Shown here: piece after piece, positions 10,959-21,994 of the stretch | Numbering within the stretch: position 1 is the first letter of the stretch | Layout of the letters: each line of letters begins with the position of its first letter | NCBI GenBank assembly: GCA_023376005.1 | Contig: CM042152.1 | Coordinates: 84,557,881-84,621,880, forward strand | Length of the DNA stretch: 64,000 bases | Direction of reading: 5' to 3' | Source: Doryteuthis pealeii | Taxonomy: Eukaryota > Mollusca > Cephalopoda > Myopsida > Loliginidae | Notes under the pieces: generated by a model | The model's database searches: none | Told to the model about the DNA's origin: nothing | What the model saw: the letters and a program-made list of their open reading frames with translations, nothing else | Translations under genes and position numbers: made by a program

Positions 10959-10984
<26 letters not shown>
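10612..10984. mobile_element. Fold-back pair of CTGAAGAAG ends flanked by microsatellites
   Basis: Left arm 10652-10728 and right arm 10826-10927 are inverted copies (GTAGACAAACACGGGATGTT / complement). The right arm holds CCTGAAGAAGGTCTAATAGG then CCGAAACATT. (TA)n(GT)n lies at 10612-10654 and (TA)n at 10961-10984. The layout resembles terminal repeats of Penelope-like elements. Confidence 0.6.
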
Positions 10985-10992
<8 letters not shown>

Positions 10993-11406
10993 TAATAATG
11001 GGATTCGCTTCCGGTTTTTGTCTGTAACAAAAACTATGTCACTGCTTACATCACACAACCTAAAATCGTCATAACATAGAATAAATACACTCAAAATTTG
11101 AGCATGCAATGTTAAACAGTCCTCATTGGTTTTTTAAAACAATTTTTAATAAATAAATACCTGGTATTATCTATCTATATATAGTTTTTTTTTTTAAATA
11201 TATTTAAAGTTATCAGAACTAAGTTTCCATTTCAATTTTTTATTTTTTACTCCTTTAATAAGTTTATTTTATTTTTTACTCCTTTAATAAATTTGATGAT
11301 TTTACTTTATTTATGATACAAACTCTCTGATATTAAATTTTCAACTCCCATCTCCTCAGGCAATATTTATTTTATGTCGCACAGAGGGCGTTTTTTATTT
11401 TGCTAG
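10985..11406 (+). mobile_element. Possible Helitron-type element
   Basis: Ends TTTTATTTTGCTAG followed by T (CTAG at 11403-11406); starts near GGGATTCGCTTCCGG. The subterminal hairpin is weak, so this is tentative. Confidence 0.4.
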
Positions 11407-11454
11407 TATATATAATTTCTAGTGGGACATTATAGAATAAAAATAGATACTATT

Positions 11455-12120
11455 CATCATCATCATCATCATCCTGTCAGCATGGATATCCATGACAATC
11501 TCTCGCAATCCCTCCCTATCACTCATTGCTTCTGGGAGATCCTCTGCGCAGCATCCAGCATCCGCGCAGAGTTGATCTATGTACATCTTTGCTGGGCGAC
11601 CTACTCTGGCGTGCCCATGTGATGGCTTCCACAGAAGAATGTCACTTATGAGTTCTCTTCCCTGCTTCTCCAGCAGTGCCCAGAGTGTGTTGTTCGCCTC
11701 ACACGGATAGTATGTGTGATATGGGGCAGGTGGCCATACAGTTCTCGTGGGGTGCTGTTTCCATGTCCAGTTTCAACATTACACACAGCATTTTCGTGCA
11801 AGTCCTGTCTAGCTTATTCTCTAGGCACTTTGTTAGAGTCCAGGTAGTACAGCCATACAGTAACACTGAAACTACTATGGCTTGGAAGAATTTTCGTTTA
11901 ATTTGTCAGCGAGGTCTAATTTACATATCACTGATAATTTGTTTAAATCAGCCCATGCCTTTCCTATGCGTGCATTGACGTCGTTTTCTGTTGAAGAGAT
12001 ATTACTACCTAGATATGTGAATTGTTTCACTGATTTTAGGGGTTTACCATCGACTGTGGAGATGTCTCCTTCATTTCTAAAGCACATGAATTTGGTTTTC
12101 GTGTTGCTACTGGACTTCAA
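11455..12120 (-). pseudogene. LINE 3' end (RTE-like reverse transcriptase C-terminus)
   Basis: Minus strand encodes TKTKFMCFRNEGDIS, KQFTYLGSNISSTENDV, RIGKAWADLNKL, later ELYGHLPHITHTIRE and ILLWKPSHGHARVGRP, and AEDLPEAMSDREG. This is the C-terminal RT region of a non-LTR retrotransposon of invertebrates. It ends in a (GAT)n tail at 11472-11455, typical of RTE-like 3' ends. Frameshifts around 11880 and stops show it is dead. The 5' side is lost. Confidence 0.85.
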
Positions 12121-12149
12121 TGAAACCACAGACACGTGTATATAAAAAT

Positions 12150-12310
12150 ATGACCCGTCTTTATTTTCTTCAGTTTGGGGGTGGTGAGGGGTGGAGAGCG
12201 TTCACAATGAAAATACCCGAGCGGGTTGGTGAGGGGCGGCGATGAGTGTTCACAATGGGAATGGCCGAGGGAGTTGCTGACGGGAGGCAATGAGATTATG
12301 TTCACGGCTG
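12150..12310. repeat. Short GC-richer minisatellite
   Basis: Two or three imperfect units of about 60 bp, each with GTTCACAATG and a GGTGAGGGG-type segment. Confidence 0.5.
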
Positions 12311-12419
12311 CTCACTGGGGACTGACTGTCTGACCTTCGAATCTGCTAACCTTTATATATGATAAATATGCCCACGCATTTTTATCTTTTGATCTGATAA
12401 TGGACATTTTTTAAATATT

Positions 12420-12620
12420 TATTTATCTTTCTCTTCACCTCCTCACTGGAAGACTCCGCTTCCGTTTTTAAAAAAAAATATATTTCTTCGTCTTCTTCTT
12501 GCCCGGAAGACCTCTCTTCCGTTCTCCTTTTTTTTTTAGATATATATTTTTTATCTTTCTCTTTGTCTTTTTGCCGGAAGATTTCTCTTGCGTTGCACAA
12601 TATGAAAGATTCAGACATTA
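12420..12620. repeat. Imperfect repeat of GGAAGA...CTTCCG palindromes
   Basis: Palindrome-like GGAAGACYYCKCTTCCG occurs near 12448, 12504 and 12577, separated by T-rich DNA. The minus-strand open frame over it is low-complexity Lys/Glu and probably not a gene. Confidence 0.45.
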
Positions 12621-12629
12621 CAACATTGA

Positions 12630-13055
12630 AACTCTGCATATGTATTTACCCAACCCCTCCACACGAACAGGATGTGACAGAAGGTTAATTTTTTAAACAG
12701 AGTTTAACAGGTTTGAATTCAGAGTTTTTCCTTCTCCTTGACTAGTTGTCATGCCAAGGTTAAAGAGCCCAGTCTGCCCTACTGGAAGGAGAATAGTTGG
12801 ATTCATACCTTTCCCAAGAATAGATATTTACCCAACCCATTCACAACAGGATATGAAATAAAAAGTCAAGTATGACAGCATCCATCAAGGATTGAACTGA
12901 CTATTCAATAGTGATGGATATGTGAAACTAGTTTACTAAACATTGCACAACAATGGGATGCTCTACCTTTCCTGAGGTTATAAGTCCTATGTGAAATGTA
13001 TCCAAACAGCCTCATCCAGGATTTGAACTCTAATCACCAGGTTTATTTCTCATTA
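12630..13055 (-). mobile_element. SINE family 2, two partial copies
   Basis: Minus-strand remnants with complements of TTGAATTCAAACCTGTTAAA, AAGGTATGAATCCA and the B-box-like GAGTTCAAATCCTGG (13025-13045). Confidence 0.65.
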
Positions 13056-13160
13056 TACAACAAATGCCTCCAAAATTGAAACTAACAAGGGAAAAAAAAA
13101 AAAAAAATTGAATGCATATATATCAAGCAAATTCGACAAACACCATGTGCAACGTGCAGA

Positions 13161-13206
13161 ACATTGGATAGCTGTTTCAACTTATATTAGGTCTCATCAG
13201 CAGTGT
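13161..13206 (-). ncRNA. Candidate hammerhead motif, left arm
   Basis: Minus strand: ACACUG, CUGAUGA (13200-13194), a stem-II region of 15 nt with one mismatch, GAAA (13178-13175), C-AGCU-A-UC, then CAAUGU. Stem I pairs at five of six positions. The stem III C-A pair is broken, so this copy is probably decayed. Confidence 0.5.
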
Positions 13207-13210
13207 ATAT

Positions 13211-13243
13211 GACCGAATATAGGTCGAAACGGCTGTCCAGTGT
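13211..13243 (+). ncRNA. Half hammerhead motif, right arm
   Basis: GACC/GGUC stem II, GAAA (13226-13229), C-GGCU-G-UC and CAGUGU. It lacks its own CUGAUGA, which is replaced at the arm junction. CAGUGU is the exact complement of the left arm's ACACUG. Confidence 0.45.
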
Positions 13244-13289
13244 TCCACATGTCACACGCGATGTTCAAGTTTGTCGTAGTTATCTAATT

Positions 13290-15550
13290 ACATAAATTCC
13301 TCGAATATATATATATATATATAATATATATATATGGGCAATTCCATGTCAAATCATCAGAAAAAAAAAAAAAATTGTCACCCACCCCCTTCAATTTTTA
13401 GGAGTAGGGGAGCTCTAGAACACATTTTATAGAAAAAAATAGATTACAAAATGTCGCCATTTTTCTCCAAAAAAAATTCATATTTACTTATTAATTTCTC
13501 CATTTAAAATAATTAACAAATTACAATCTAAATTCAATGTTATTATGGTTTATATCAGTGATTCTCAAACTGTGGGTCCATGTAACATTAATGGAGTTCC
13601 AGGCACAAAAAATAATTTATTCTGCTCTGTGCTGTTGTAGAAGTGATGATCCAAGTGTAAACCTATTTTTTACCTGCACATTTAAAGTGTGTGCGGAAAA
13701 ACAAAATTTGGAAAAAAAAAAAAAAAAAAAAAAACATTTAGGGAAAAAAAATAATGAGAAAAAAAACAACAAAAAAACAAAGGAAAAACAGAAAGGCAAG
13801 ATTTTTGTTTTTTGTCAAAAATTTATTAAACACTGAATTTGTATGACAATGGTTTTGGCTTTTAAAATTGTTATTTTTTTTTTTTTTTATTTATTTTTTT
13901 TCCCTTGGAAATTAAATTTGAGTGGGCCAAATAATTTGGCCCTGAAATTTGCCAGGAAGAATGTATGAACATAAAATGAATATGCAACACAGGGTAAACC
14001 CATTCTTATTTTGGATATGGTGGCTGTGTGAAGGGGGAGGGGGCGCTTGGGAAAAGATGTGTTTCAAGAAACACATATACAAAGAAAGAAAAGAAAAAGA
14101 AAAAAGAAAAGTAACCTAGGCTGGTGGAAATGTTGGTATCATGTCAGCAGTGAATATAAGTTCTGTAACACAAAGGAGGAGGAGGAGGAGGGAGTCATAT
14201 ATCCCAACCCCCCCACCCTGTAGTTTTACAATTGTTGGCTCTTAGACGAGGATTTTGACCCACAATGACCAGAGAAAGAAAAATCAATGAATAGTTGATC
14301 AACTGATCGGCTAAAACAACAAGATCAATCAACCAACCGATCAAAAAGTAAAATTAAGGTAGGAAGAGAGAAATGAAATGTGAATACCCCCCCTCCCATC
14401 CTCAAGTGTTACAGTTCTTTTGGAGAGAGGGGGGGGGGAAAAAAAAAGGAAGATACTATTATTACTTATATCTGATGAATGGCCAATATTAAAGCTGACA
14501 TGTGGGGGTTAACTACCGCCAATCAGTAAGAGAATTATGGCAAAGTAGTTTTTGCCCAAATGCTTACTCGCCAACACTTTTCCGTTAACCACTGTGACAT
14601 GCCAGAAACAAGACCTTTTTTTTTTTTTTTCCAAATTACCTGGCAATAGCACAGAATAAAAGGATGTAAATTCCTTCCTTTCTCCAAGAGAATTAGTGTA
14701 AAGTTGAAATTTGAACTTTGCCCTTTTCGTTATCTGTGCTGATCATTATGTTACGTCACATTCATTTGTTTGTTTTTAACATTATTTTCATGTTAGATTT
14801 TGGTTTTTCCAATAATTGTTGGGACATAAAAAATAAATAAATAAATAAACAAATGGTTAAATGGATATATGAAATTGTTTACATTATTTCCGGACTGATA
14901 TTTAACAAGAGACCTGAATTAGAGCTGCAAAGTATCTTGGAGTTATCTCCCATCTTGAGAGAAAAAAAAAAAAAAAAAAGAAAAAAAAGTGAAAAAAAAA
15001 TGTTTTTCCGGTATTTATATTTCTCAGGAACCCAAACCAACCAATTTGTAAATTCATTATCAACACAATTGAAATAAATTCATAGCATTTTTTTGGGGGG
15101 GGGGGTATAATGCTTTTTTAAAAATTTCTTTTAATTAGAATTAATAAAAAAAAATAAAAAATCAAATCAATTATATATTTTTTTAACTTATTTCTAAAAG
15201 GAAAAAAAAAAAAATTTTTTTTTTTAATTTACTTTTTTTTAAATTTTTTTAAATTGCCACCCGTTCAAAAATGTTTCATAATTATAAATAAAATATGACT
15301 AATAAAAGTCATATTTTAATGCATTTTCTTCATGGAAAAAAAAAAAAAAAAAATACATACAATTTTTTTAAATTTCTTTTTTTAAATTTCTTTTTAAAAA
15401 TTTTATTTCAATATATAGTCCATTTAAAATACAGTGAGGATAACCCAAAGCCAAACTTTTTTTTAGACTTTATTTTCCTGATGCATGTATCATTGGAAAA
15501 TGAGTAAAGGTTTTTGTTCCCCAAAGATTGGTTTAAACAAAAGGACATGC
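13290..15550. other. Low-complexity, homopolymer-rich DNA
   Basis: Long A or T runs (for example 13715-13734, 14961-14979, 15338-15353), G-rich patches (14432-14439, 15095-15105) and AT-rich spacer. No gene seen. Confidence 0.4.
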
Positions 15551-15653
15551 AGTTGCCCAAGTGGTCATCCAATTAAGTATTGAACAGGCCCATTGCTGCT
15601 TTAATTCTGGTGATCTAGTGGGAACTGGGGTTTTCAGTATGACTTGACTGTAA
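15551..15653 (-). pseudogene. 5S rRNA-like relic
   Basis: The plus strand resembles the reverse complement of 5S rRNA along its length: GTTGCCCAAGTGGTCATCC, AAGTATTGAACAGGCCC, TGCTGCTTTAATTCTGGTGA, then GTTTTCAGTATGACTTGAC. Too divergent to be a functional gene; probably a retrotransposed 5S-derived unit. A relative is at 53569-53668. Confidence 0.65.
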
Positions 15654-15887
15654 TATTCCCCAATGACACTTACATCAGAAAAATAAGATCTAAAATGCTC
15701 AGCCTAGTCTTACCATGTTTTTTTAACTTGGACTAATAAATCAAATAAAAAAACAAAGGCCAGATTAATCAGCAACGATTCTCATCCAAGAGACAATATT
15801 GTAAAAATTATCATTTTAAGGGAAATTCACAAATATTTTGACATATATATATAAATTATTATACATCATTGACCAAATTTATAAAAC

Positions 15888-15891
<4 letters not shown>

Positions 15892-15928
<37 letters not shown>

Positions 15929-16215
15929 AGATAAAGAAAAACAATGGTATATATTGTGCTAACAAGCGCCCGTTTTGACTTATTTCCCTTTTCTTCATTC
16001 AACAAAAAAAAAAAAAAAAAGAAAAAAAAAAAGTGCTCTGAAGAAGATTAATGTTTATACAATGCCTTTCACAATTGTTTTTATTTTATTTCTTAAAATA
16101 ATTTCATTTGAATTACCTTTTATAAACACCAATGGGTCAAAACAGGCGCTTATTAGCACAATACATACTATTGTTTTTCATTATCTATACCTTATACTGT
16201 CGGATTTGATTCCAT

Positions 16216-16252
<37 letters not shown>
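15892..16252. mobile_element. Fold-back element between two (TA)n tracts
   Basis: Arms 15922-15979 and 16135-16193 are inverted copies (AAGGTATAGATAAAGAAAAA / complement, each with a GGCGCTT-type segment). The centre holds CTCTGAAGAAGATTAATG. (TA)n at 15892-15922 and 16219-16252. Confidence 0.7.
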
Positions 16253-16255
<3 letters not shown>

Positions 16256-16260
<5 letters not shown>

Positions 16261-17133
16261 TTTTTCAACATCACAGATGAGCAACATAATTGAAGCACAA
16301 TGTTTTTATTTTATTGTTTTGTTTTTAAAGCCTTAAATTTAAATTCAACTGGTGACCAATTCATCTGGCATCTGTTAAAATATTTAATTTACATCTCTAT
16401 GTTGACAGAAAGATTAAATTATGGAAAAAAAAAAAATAAAAAAAATGATTAAACACATTAATAGATGGAATAATGAATTAAACAATTTAATTTCTTCTTT
16501 ATAAAAGTTAGTTGTGCCTTTTTTTTTTTTTTTGCACTGTTATATTCAACAAAAAGCATATCTTCTCACTGGTATTCACATTTTGGGCCGAAAAGCCAGA
16601 ACTCTTCAATGATGAAAAGCACATAAACTATTCAATAAAAAATAAAGATTTCTTAAGAATGGATCAATTGATTAGTCCTAGCACAGGGATAGAATGGGTG
16701 AAATTACTACTATAATTATAATTTGTTTTACACGTACATAAATGATAGAGTAGACACATGATTTTACCATAGTATGCAAAGGTATTTCTATCGACTATGG
16801 TTATTAGTGAATTAGTTAAAATTCAACTCTATATTTTGTGCTTCACTCTCGGCTATCCAAATGTTTGTGCTAGTGAATTTAGTCTTAAATGATTCGATAT
16901 CTAGAAACTCATTCTGGACCCATGTTCCGTGATGAATATGATTGATTATGATTATTGCCAGACTTAGACATGTTTTTTTTGTTTTTTTTTTGTTTTTTTC
17001 AAATTTGATTTAAGGAAAAATAAATTTTGGATTAAAAAAAAAAAATTTTTTTAATTAAATTAAATTAAATAAAAAAAAAATTCTTAGTGCCTCTATCTAT
17101 CCCCTGACTAGCACTAGAACAAAAAGAGAGAAG

Positions 17134-17180
<47 letters not shown>

Positions 17181-17317
17181 AGGAAATTACAATATCCATA
17201 ACAGTCTTACAAAAAAAGACACAGCCCCACTAACAAATTCACAGACCTACAAACGACATATCTTGAAATTAATTCTTTTTTTTAATGATGAGAGAGAAAA
17301 AAAAATGGAAATGGGGG

Positions 17318-17353
<36 letters not shown>

Positions 17354-18063
17354 ATATTAATGCATTTTTACTTTCAAACATTGATACACATGTCAACACC
17401 AGAGAATGTTATTTATAAAAAAAATAAAACAAAAACAGCAAATAAATAAAATTTTTAAAAAATCTTCTTTTTTTTTTAGAAATAAAATAAGAAATAAAAA
17501 TTTAAAAAATGAAGTCTCTATACAAAGTTCGGACTTTTTCATTAAATATCATTTTTAAATTTGATTTTTTTTTTATTAAATGATTTTTTTAAAAATCATT
17601 TTTCAAATCAGGATTTTTTTTTTTTTTATTAAATGATTTTTTTAAAAATCATTTTTCAAATCAGGATTTTTTTTTTTTTGTTGATTTTTCTTTTAATACT
17701 CAGACAAAACAAACATGGAGAAAACTTTCAAATATTTCCTTGATTCATTCATATCAATCCATAGAAGAAAAAAAAAACAAAAAAAAACAAACAAGGTATA
17801 TAAAGCATTTTTTAAAAAATTTTAAAAATACAAAGCCAAATACATTTTAAAAAATTAGATTCCAGATGCTTTTTTTTTTTTTTTAAATTTGCACAATGAT
17901 TTATAAATTGACATCATTAATTATATAATTGCCAGACATTGGTAAATTGCATCAATTAGAGTATTGAGTCATTTTATTGGGAGTGGAAATCAAAAGATGA
18001 GGGGGGAATTTGTGCTTCAAATACTGTGTATGTGTATATATATATATATATATCACACACAAA
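16256..18063. other. Low-complexity DNA with long poly(A) tracts
   Basis: A44 at 17134-17177, A33 at 17318-17350, a tandemly doubled T-rich unit with TTTTTAAAAATCATTTTTC at about 17575-17685, and (TA)n at 18036-18052. No gene. Confidence 0.5.
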
Positions 18064-18341
18064 CAGAGATGCTGATAGGTATGCGTCCTGCATCCCTGAC
18101 GCATAAAAATCTAAAAAGGATGCAGTAAAATCATATCCATGCATCCCAGTGTTTTTCTTTCCTCTATCTCAAGCTAACTGCAAATACATTTCAATAGTTT
18201 CTTAGAAACGAATTACACGGGATAGGTTACAAGGTAGCAGTTAGACGGCTTTAGTTGGGACCCATAAATTTCCCCGGGACTGATTCAAAGCAAACATGCG
18301 CATCCCAGGATGCACAAAATCAAAAAGCTATCAGCATCACT
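18064..18341. mobile_element. CAGAGATGCTGATAG MITE (hAT-like), copy 1
   Basis: Ends CAGAGATGCTGATAGGT and the complement CTATCAGCATCACT. Interior includes CCTGCATCCCTGACGCAT. Copies at 28738-29000 and 38162-38447. Target duplication not evident. Confidence 0.75.
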
Positions 18342-18655
18342 AATATATATATATATATATATATATATACCAAGTTACCGTATTTAAGGTTCATAATCTG
18401 TATTTTTCCTTCAAAACATCAAATAGCACAAGCAAACCAGCAGATAATTTTTTTATATATATTTTTATTTTAATTTGTTTCACTCAACCCCTGTCCTCAA
18501 AAATATTTTTATGGAAACTTGTTTTTTTTACTTCTTTTCTTTTTAGAACAATTTCAAATACTTTATTCCCCCCACCCCTTTAAAATTGTATTTGAATGAT
18601 TTCCATAAAAATACATACACAAAATATATACATATGTAGATTCATTCATTCAGAG

Positions 18656-18688
<33 letters not shown>

Positions 18689-19090
18689 TAAGACTCTCAT
18701 ACTTTTCACTGCTTTAGTTTCTTTTGTCACAATGAAAAAGTGTAGGCATAAGAATAAATCAAACAAAAAAAATAACAAAAGAAATTCAGCAGTGATTATT
18801 AAGAAATATTTAAGGAAAAAAAAAAAAAAAAAAAAAAACTTGCCTTATTCTTTTTATTTTGTTTAAAAAAAACAAAAAACAAAAAGGCAGCAACACACTT
18901 CTTTAGACATCCTTAAAAACAAACAAACAAAAACAAAAAAAAAAAACAGAAGAAAAAGAGGAACCAAAATCTCAATGGAGGATTTTAAAATTATTTTTCC
19001 TCTTAAGCAATTTTTTTTCTTTTTCTATGTTCATCAGTATTAAAACTGCCAATTCAGGTGTTTAAATCCGGAGGAAAAAGTTGATAAACA

Positions 19091-19122
<32 letters not shown>

Positions 19123-19348
19123 ACAATAATTCCAAAGTGGCAGAGGATGGGAAAATTTTTAAGCATGTTGAAAATTTCATAATCAAGTAATCAGGCATTT
19201 TCTAAACAGACTATCTTATATACATCCCTTCCCCTACCATTACCACCACCACCACCACTTACATAATGGTGATAAACCAATTGTAGAAATCCGAAATATA
19301 CTCTGTTCTAGGTAGACAAGCTTTTGATGATGAACCAAGGCAAGTGAA

Positions 19349-19392
<44 letters not shown>

Positions 19393-19594
19393 GTATGTAT
19401 GTATGTGACCTAAATGAGTCAGACACTATTTAGGTTTCACCCGAATGGTTCTTCAGGATAATTCTGACTGAAGGAGGTTGTTATTTTATTATGGGTATCC
19501 GACTAGGTAAAAAAAATAGCATAGAAAGTTAAAAGTTTGTAAAAACGTTATAACTATTTTTATTGGTTAAAGAACTATGGCTTGTTATGTCTTA

Positions 19595-19674
<80 letters not shown>

Positions 19675-20940
19675 CTGAAGTTATATTGAATAATCAGTAG
19701 ACTATCTAAAATATATAAGGGAGATAATCAGAAATCTAATAATTTAGTTTATTATTTGCTATAATTTCTTTCATTTTAATTTTTATATTTAATTTTATAC
19801 TTTAGGTTATTTCCCCTTGTGTTTTTACTAACAATGAATAAAATTGTTTTGTAATCTGTGCATCTATATCAACAAAAAAATTAATTCGTTACATGTCATG
19901 AGGAAAGGACAGTGGTTTATATAGACAGTGAGAAATCTCTAACCGTGTGGTATTTTTTTTTTGGGGGGGGGCATTGCTTTTCTTTGTGTGATAAGTCTTT
20001 GGTTAGAATATCAAATCAATAGGTTTACAAGTTACACTGAATTTATTGATACAAAAAAGGAAAATTAAAAATAATCAGTACATTCACACATAAAAATTTT
20101 AAGCAGTTACACTCCAGAGTGTGGGGGGTGGGGGATGATTTTAGAAATACATAAATATACAAAAAAAAAAGGCGGGAGGTAAAGAGATCAAAGAATATAA
20201 ATAATTTGGCTTAAAAATTGTAACTTAAGTAACACACTAGTTAGTTTAGTACCAATGATAAAGAAAAAAAAAACCTAACTTAATGATTTTAAGTTCAGGA
20301 TTTTATTAATGGTACTAAACTGTGGGTTTTTTTTTTTATTTATATATACTTTGGTATTCCCTGTGGTCCTTAGTGTCAGATTAAGAGTTATCTTAGTAAA
20401 TACAATAAAGAAAATTTGCTTTCATCAGTCAATGTGATTTCTCCTGAAGATAAGTGGCTAATATGCTGCTTTTAAACCAATGGTAAATACTTTTTGATTG
20501 TATAGAATTTCATATTATATATAAAAGCTCCTAATTTATAAGAATAAATCACTTTTTGTTTCATAATACATTAAAAAGAACTTTTTAAAAAACAAAACAA
20601 AAAAAGAATTTATAACAGTCAAATAGGTTATGTAGAAGATTTTGTTTTAACTTTTGAAATGATTAATTATCATCATCATCATCATTATTATTTACTGACG
20701 TACTAAAAAAATAACTCAAGTTTCTATGATCAGTATGAAGAGGTCCAGGTACGTCTCATGTATATTGCCAGAACACAAGAAAATGCCCATGGGAAATAAA
20801 CAGATAACATATTTTAATTCTAACCCAATGGTCAGAGTATCAGTGAATAATAATTCAACAAAAAGCTTTTTTATATAAATCTCATCTTCAGTTTAACATA
20901 GGCAAAATTAAATTCTCATTTATGCTTTATATAAATGCCT
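18342..20940. other. Low-complexity DNA with (TA)n and poly(A)
   Basis: (TA)n at 18342-18369, 18658-18687, 19362-19382 and a long one at 19613-19670; A22 at 18817-18838. Apart from the hammerhead-like motif at 19405-19460, I recognise nothing. Confidence 0.5.
19405..19460 (-). ncRNA. Candidate hammerhead motif with 7-bp stem III
   Basis: Minus strand: CUGAAGA (19456-19450), ACC-AUUCG-GGU as stem II, GAAA (19438-19435), CCUAAAU (19434-19428), a 12-nt loop, AUUUAGG (19415-19409), then U and C at 19408-19407. CCUAAAU and AUUUAGG pair perfectly and leave the UC cleavage position where the fold predicts. Stem I pairing is not convincing. Confidence 0.45.
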
Positions 20941-20944
20941 TTAA

Positions 20945-21148
20945 CCCTTTATCTACTCGATACCATGCCAAACCGCCCGAAAATGCCCAAAATCGTCAGC
21001 TTTTAGAAAATGGTTTAGAGTTAAAAAAAAGAGAAATGAATTAAATGAATACATTTCTATTCAGTAGTAAAGGATCAGTGAGATACGATACTGATTTGTC
21101 AATCATTTGAAACAATGGCTATTGCGGATGGCAGTGGTAGATAAAGGG
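20945..21148. mobile_element. piggyBac-type MITE
   Basis: Perfect 12-bp ends CCCTTTATCTAC / GTAGATAAAGGG, directly flanked by TTAA on both sides (20941-20944, 21149-21152). TTAA duplication and CCCT ends are diagnostic for piggyBac-like elements. 204 bp, non-coding. Confidence 0.88.
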
Positions 21149-21189
21149 TTAATACTAAAGTCATCCTTGTTGAAGAACAGTAGTAGTAG

Positions 21190-21330
21190 TACTATTTAAC
21201 CTATAGCTAGGGAGTTCATACCTTTCCCAAGGGTAGTAATTCAAAAGTGAATATAGTAGCACAACTGGAGTTTGAACTTGGTTAATATCATACCACAGAC
21301 CAGAACATTAACCACAACATCAAGGGGATT
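21190..21330 (-). mobile_element. SINE family 2, degenerate remnant
   Basis: Contains complements of the CTAGCTATGGGTTAAATAG and CCCTTGGGAAAGGTATGAA segments and a weak B-box remnant. Confidence 0.5.
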
Positions 21331-21479
21331 TTTTGCCCACAAACCAAAAGTTTGGATTACTCAGATATTAGGGAATTGCATTCATTGTACAGACATGTTT
21401 ATATTTTTTGTGTAGTCGTTTCTTTCTTTTTTTTAAAAATGTACTTTTTAAATGAATCAGAAGTATAGCTGGTATTTGG

Positions 21480-21517
21480 GACAATGGCTATTGCAGATGG
21501 CAGTGGTAGATAAAGGG
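21480..21517. mobile_element. Solo right end of the piggyBac-type MITE
   Basis: 38 bp nearly identical to 21112-21148 (ACAATGGCTATTGCAGATGG ... GTAGATAAAGGG) and again followed by TTAA (21518-21521). Confidence 0.75.
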
Positions 21518-21994
21518 TTAATGAAAATATATTCAATGGAATTAGATTGTAAATAATACAAAATTTGCTACTAGTGACACAGTAAGAAGCTTCAATATTT
21601 GTATCTTTAAGTGCCAATGTCTTCAATACTTTCAAATCAGAGCTCATTGATCAAAACCAGTACTAGAGTAAAGCAAATAAATTTCATTCATAAAAAAAAA
21701 AATTAAAAAAAAATAAAAAAATTTACTACCCTTCTTTCTGATTGGTTAATTTCCTCTAACTTCCTGATTGGTTCATTTTTGTCCAATCATCATAAGTTGC
21801 TACAATCGATATACACCTGGATGTTTTCCCCTCCTTCTCCCACTACAAGATCACTAGAATTCTGCAATCTTTAAGTTTAAAGGCTTTAACAAAAGTAATT
21901 CAAATTTAGAAGTCATTTGCTTACTGCTTCATCTCTTGTTAGCATTTACACATTATTATTATTATTATTATTATTATAATGAAGACTGTGTGTG

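Larger units (their letters stand above)
13128..13280. mobile_element. Inverted pair of hammerhead-bearing repeat ends
   Basis: Arms 13128-13198 and 13203-13275 are inverted copies (TTCGACAAACACCATGTG / CACGCGATGTTCAAGTTTGT...). Each carries a GAAAC-N4-(G/A)UC segment next to a CTGATGA or GACC...GGTC hairpin. (TA)n follows at 13306-13335. Confidence 0.65.

Noticed and set aside
12382..12639. 85-residue charged open frame as a possible small protein
   Set aside because: Built from imperfect purine-rich repeats with no recognisable domain or start context.
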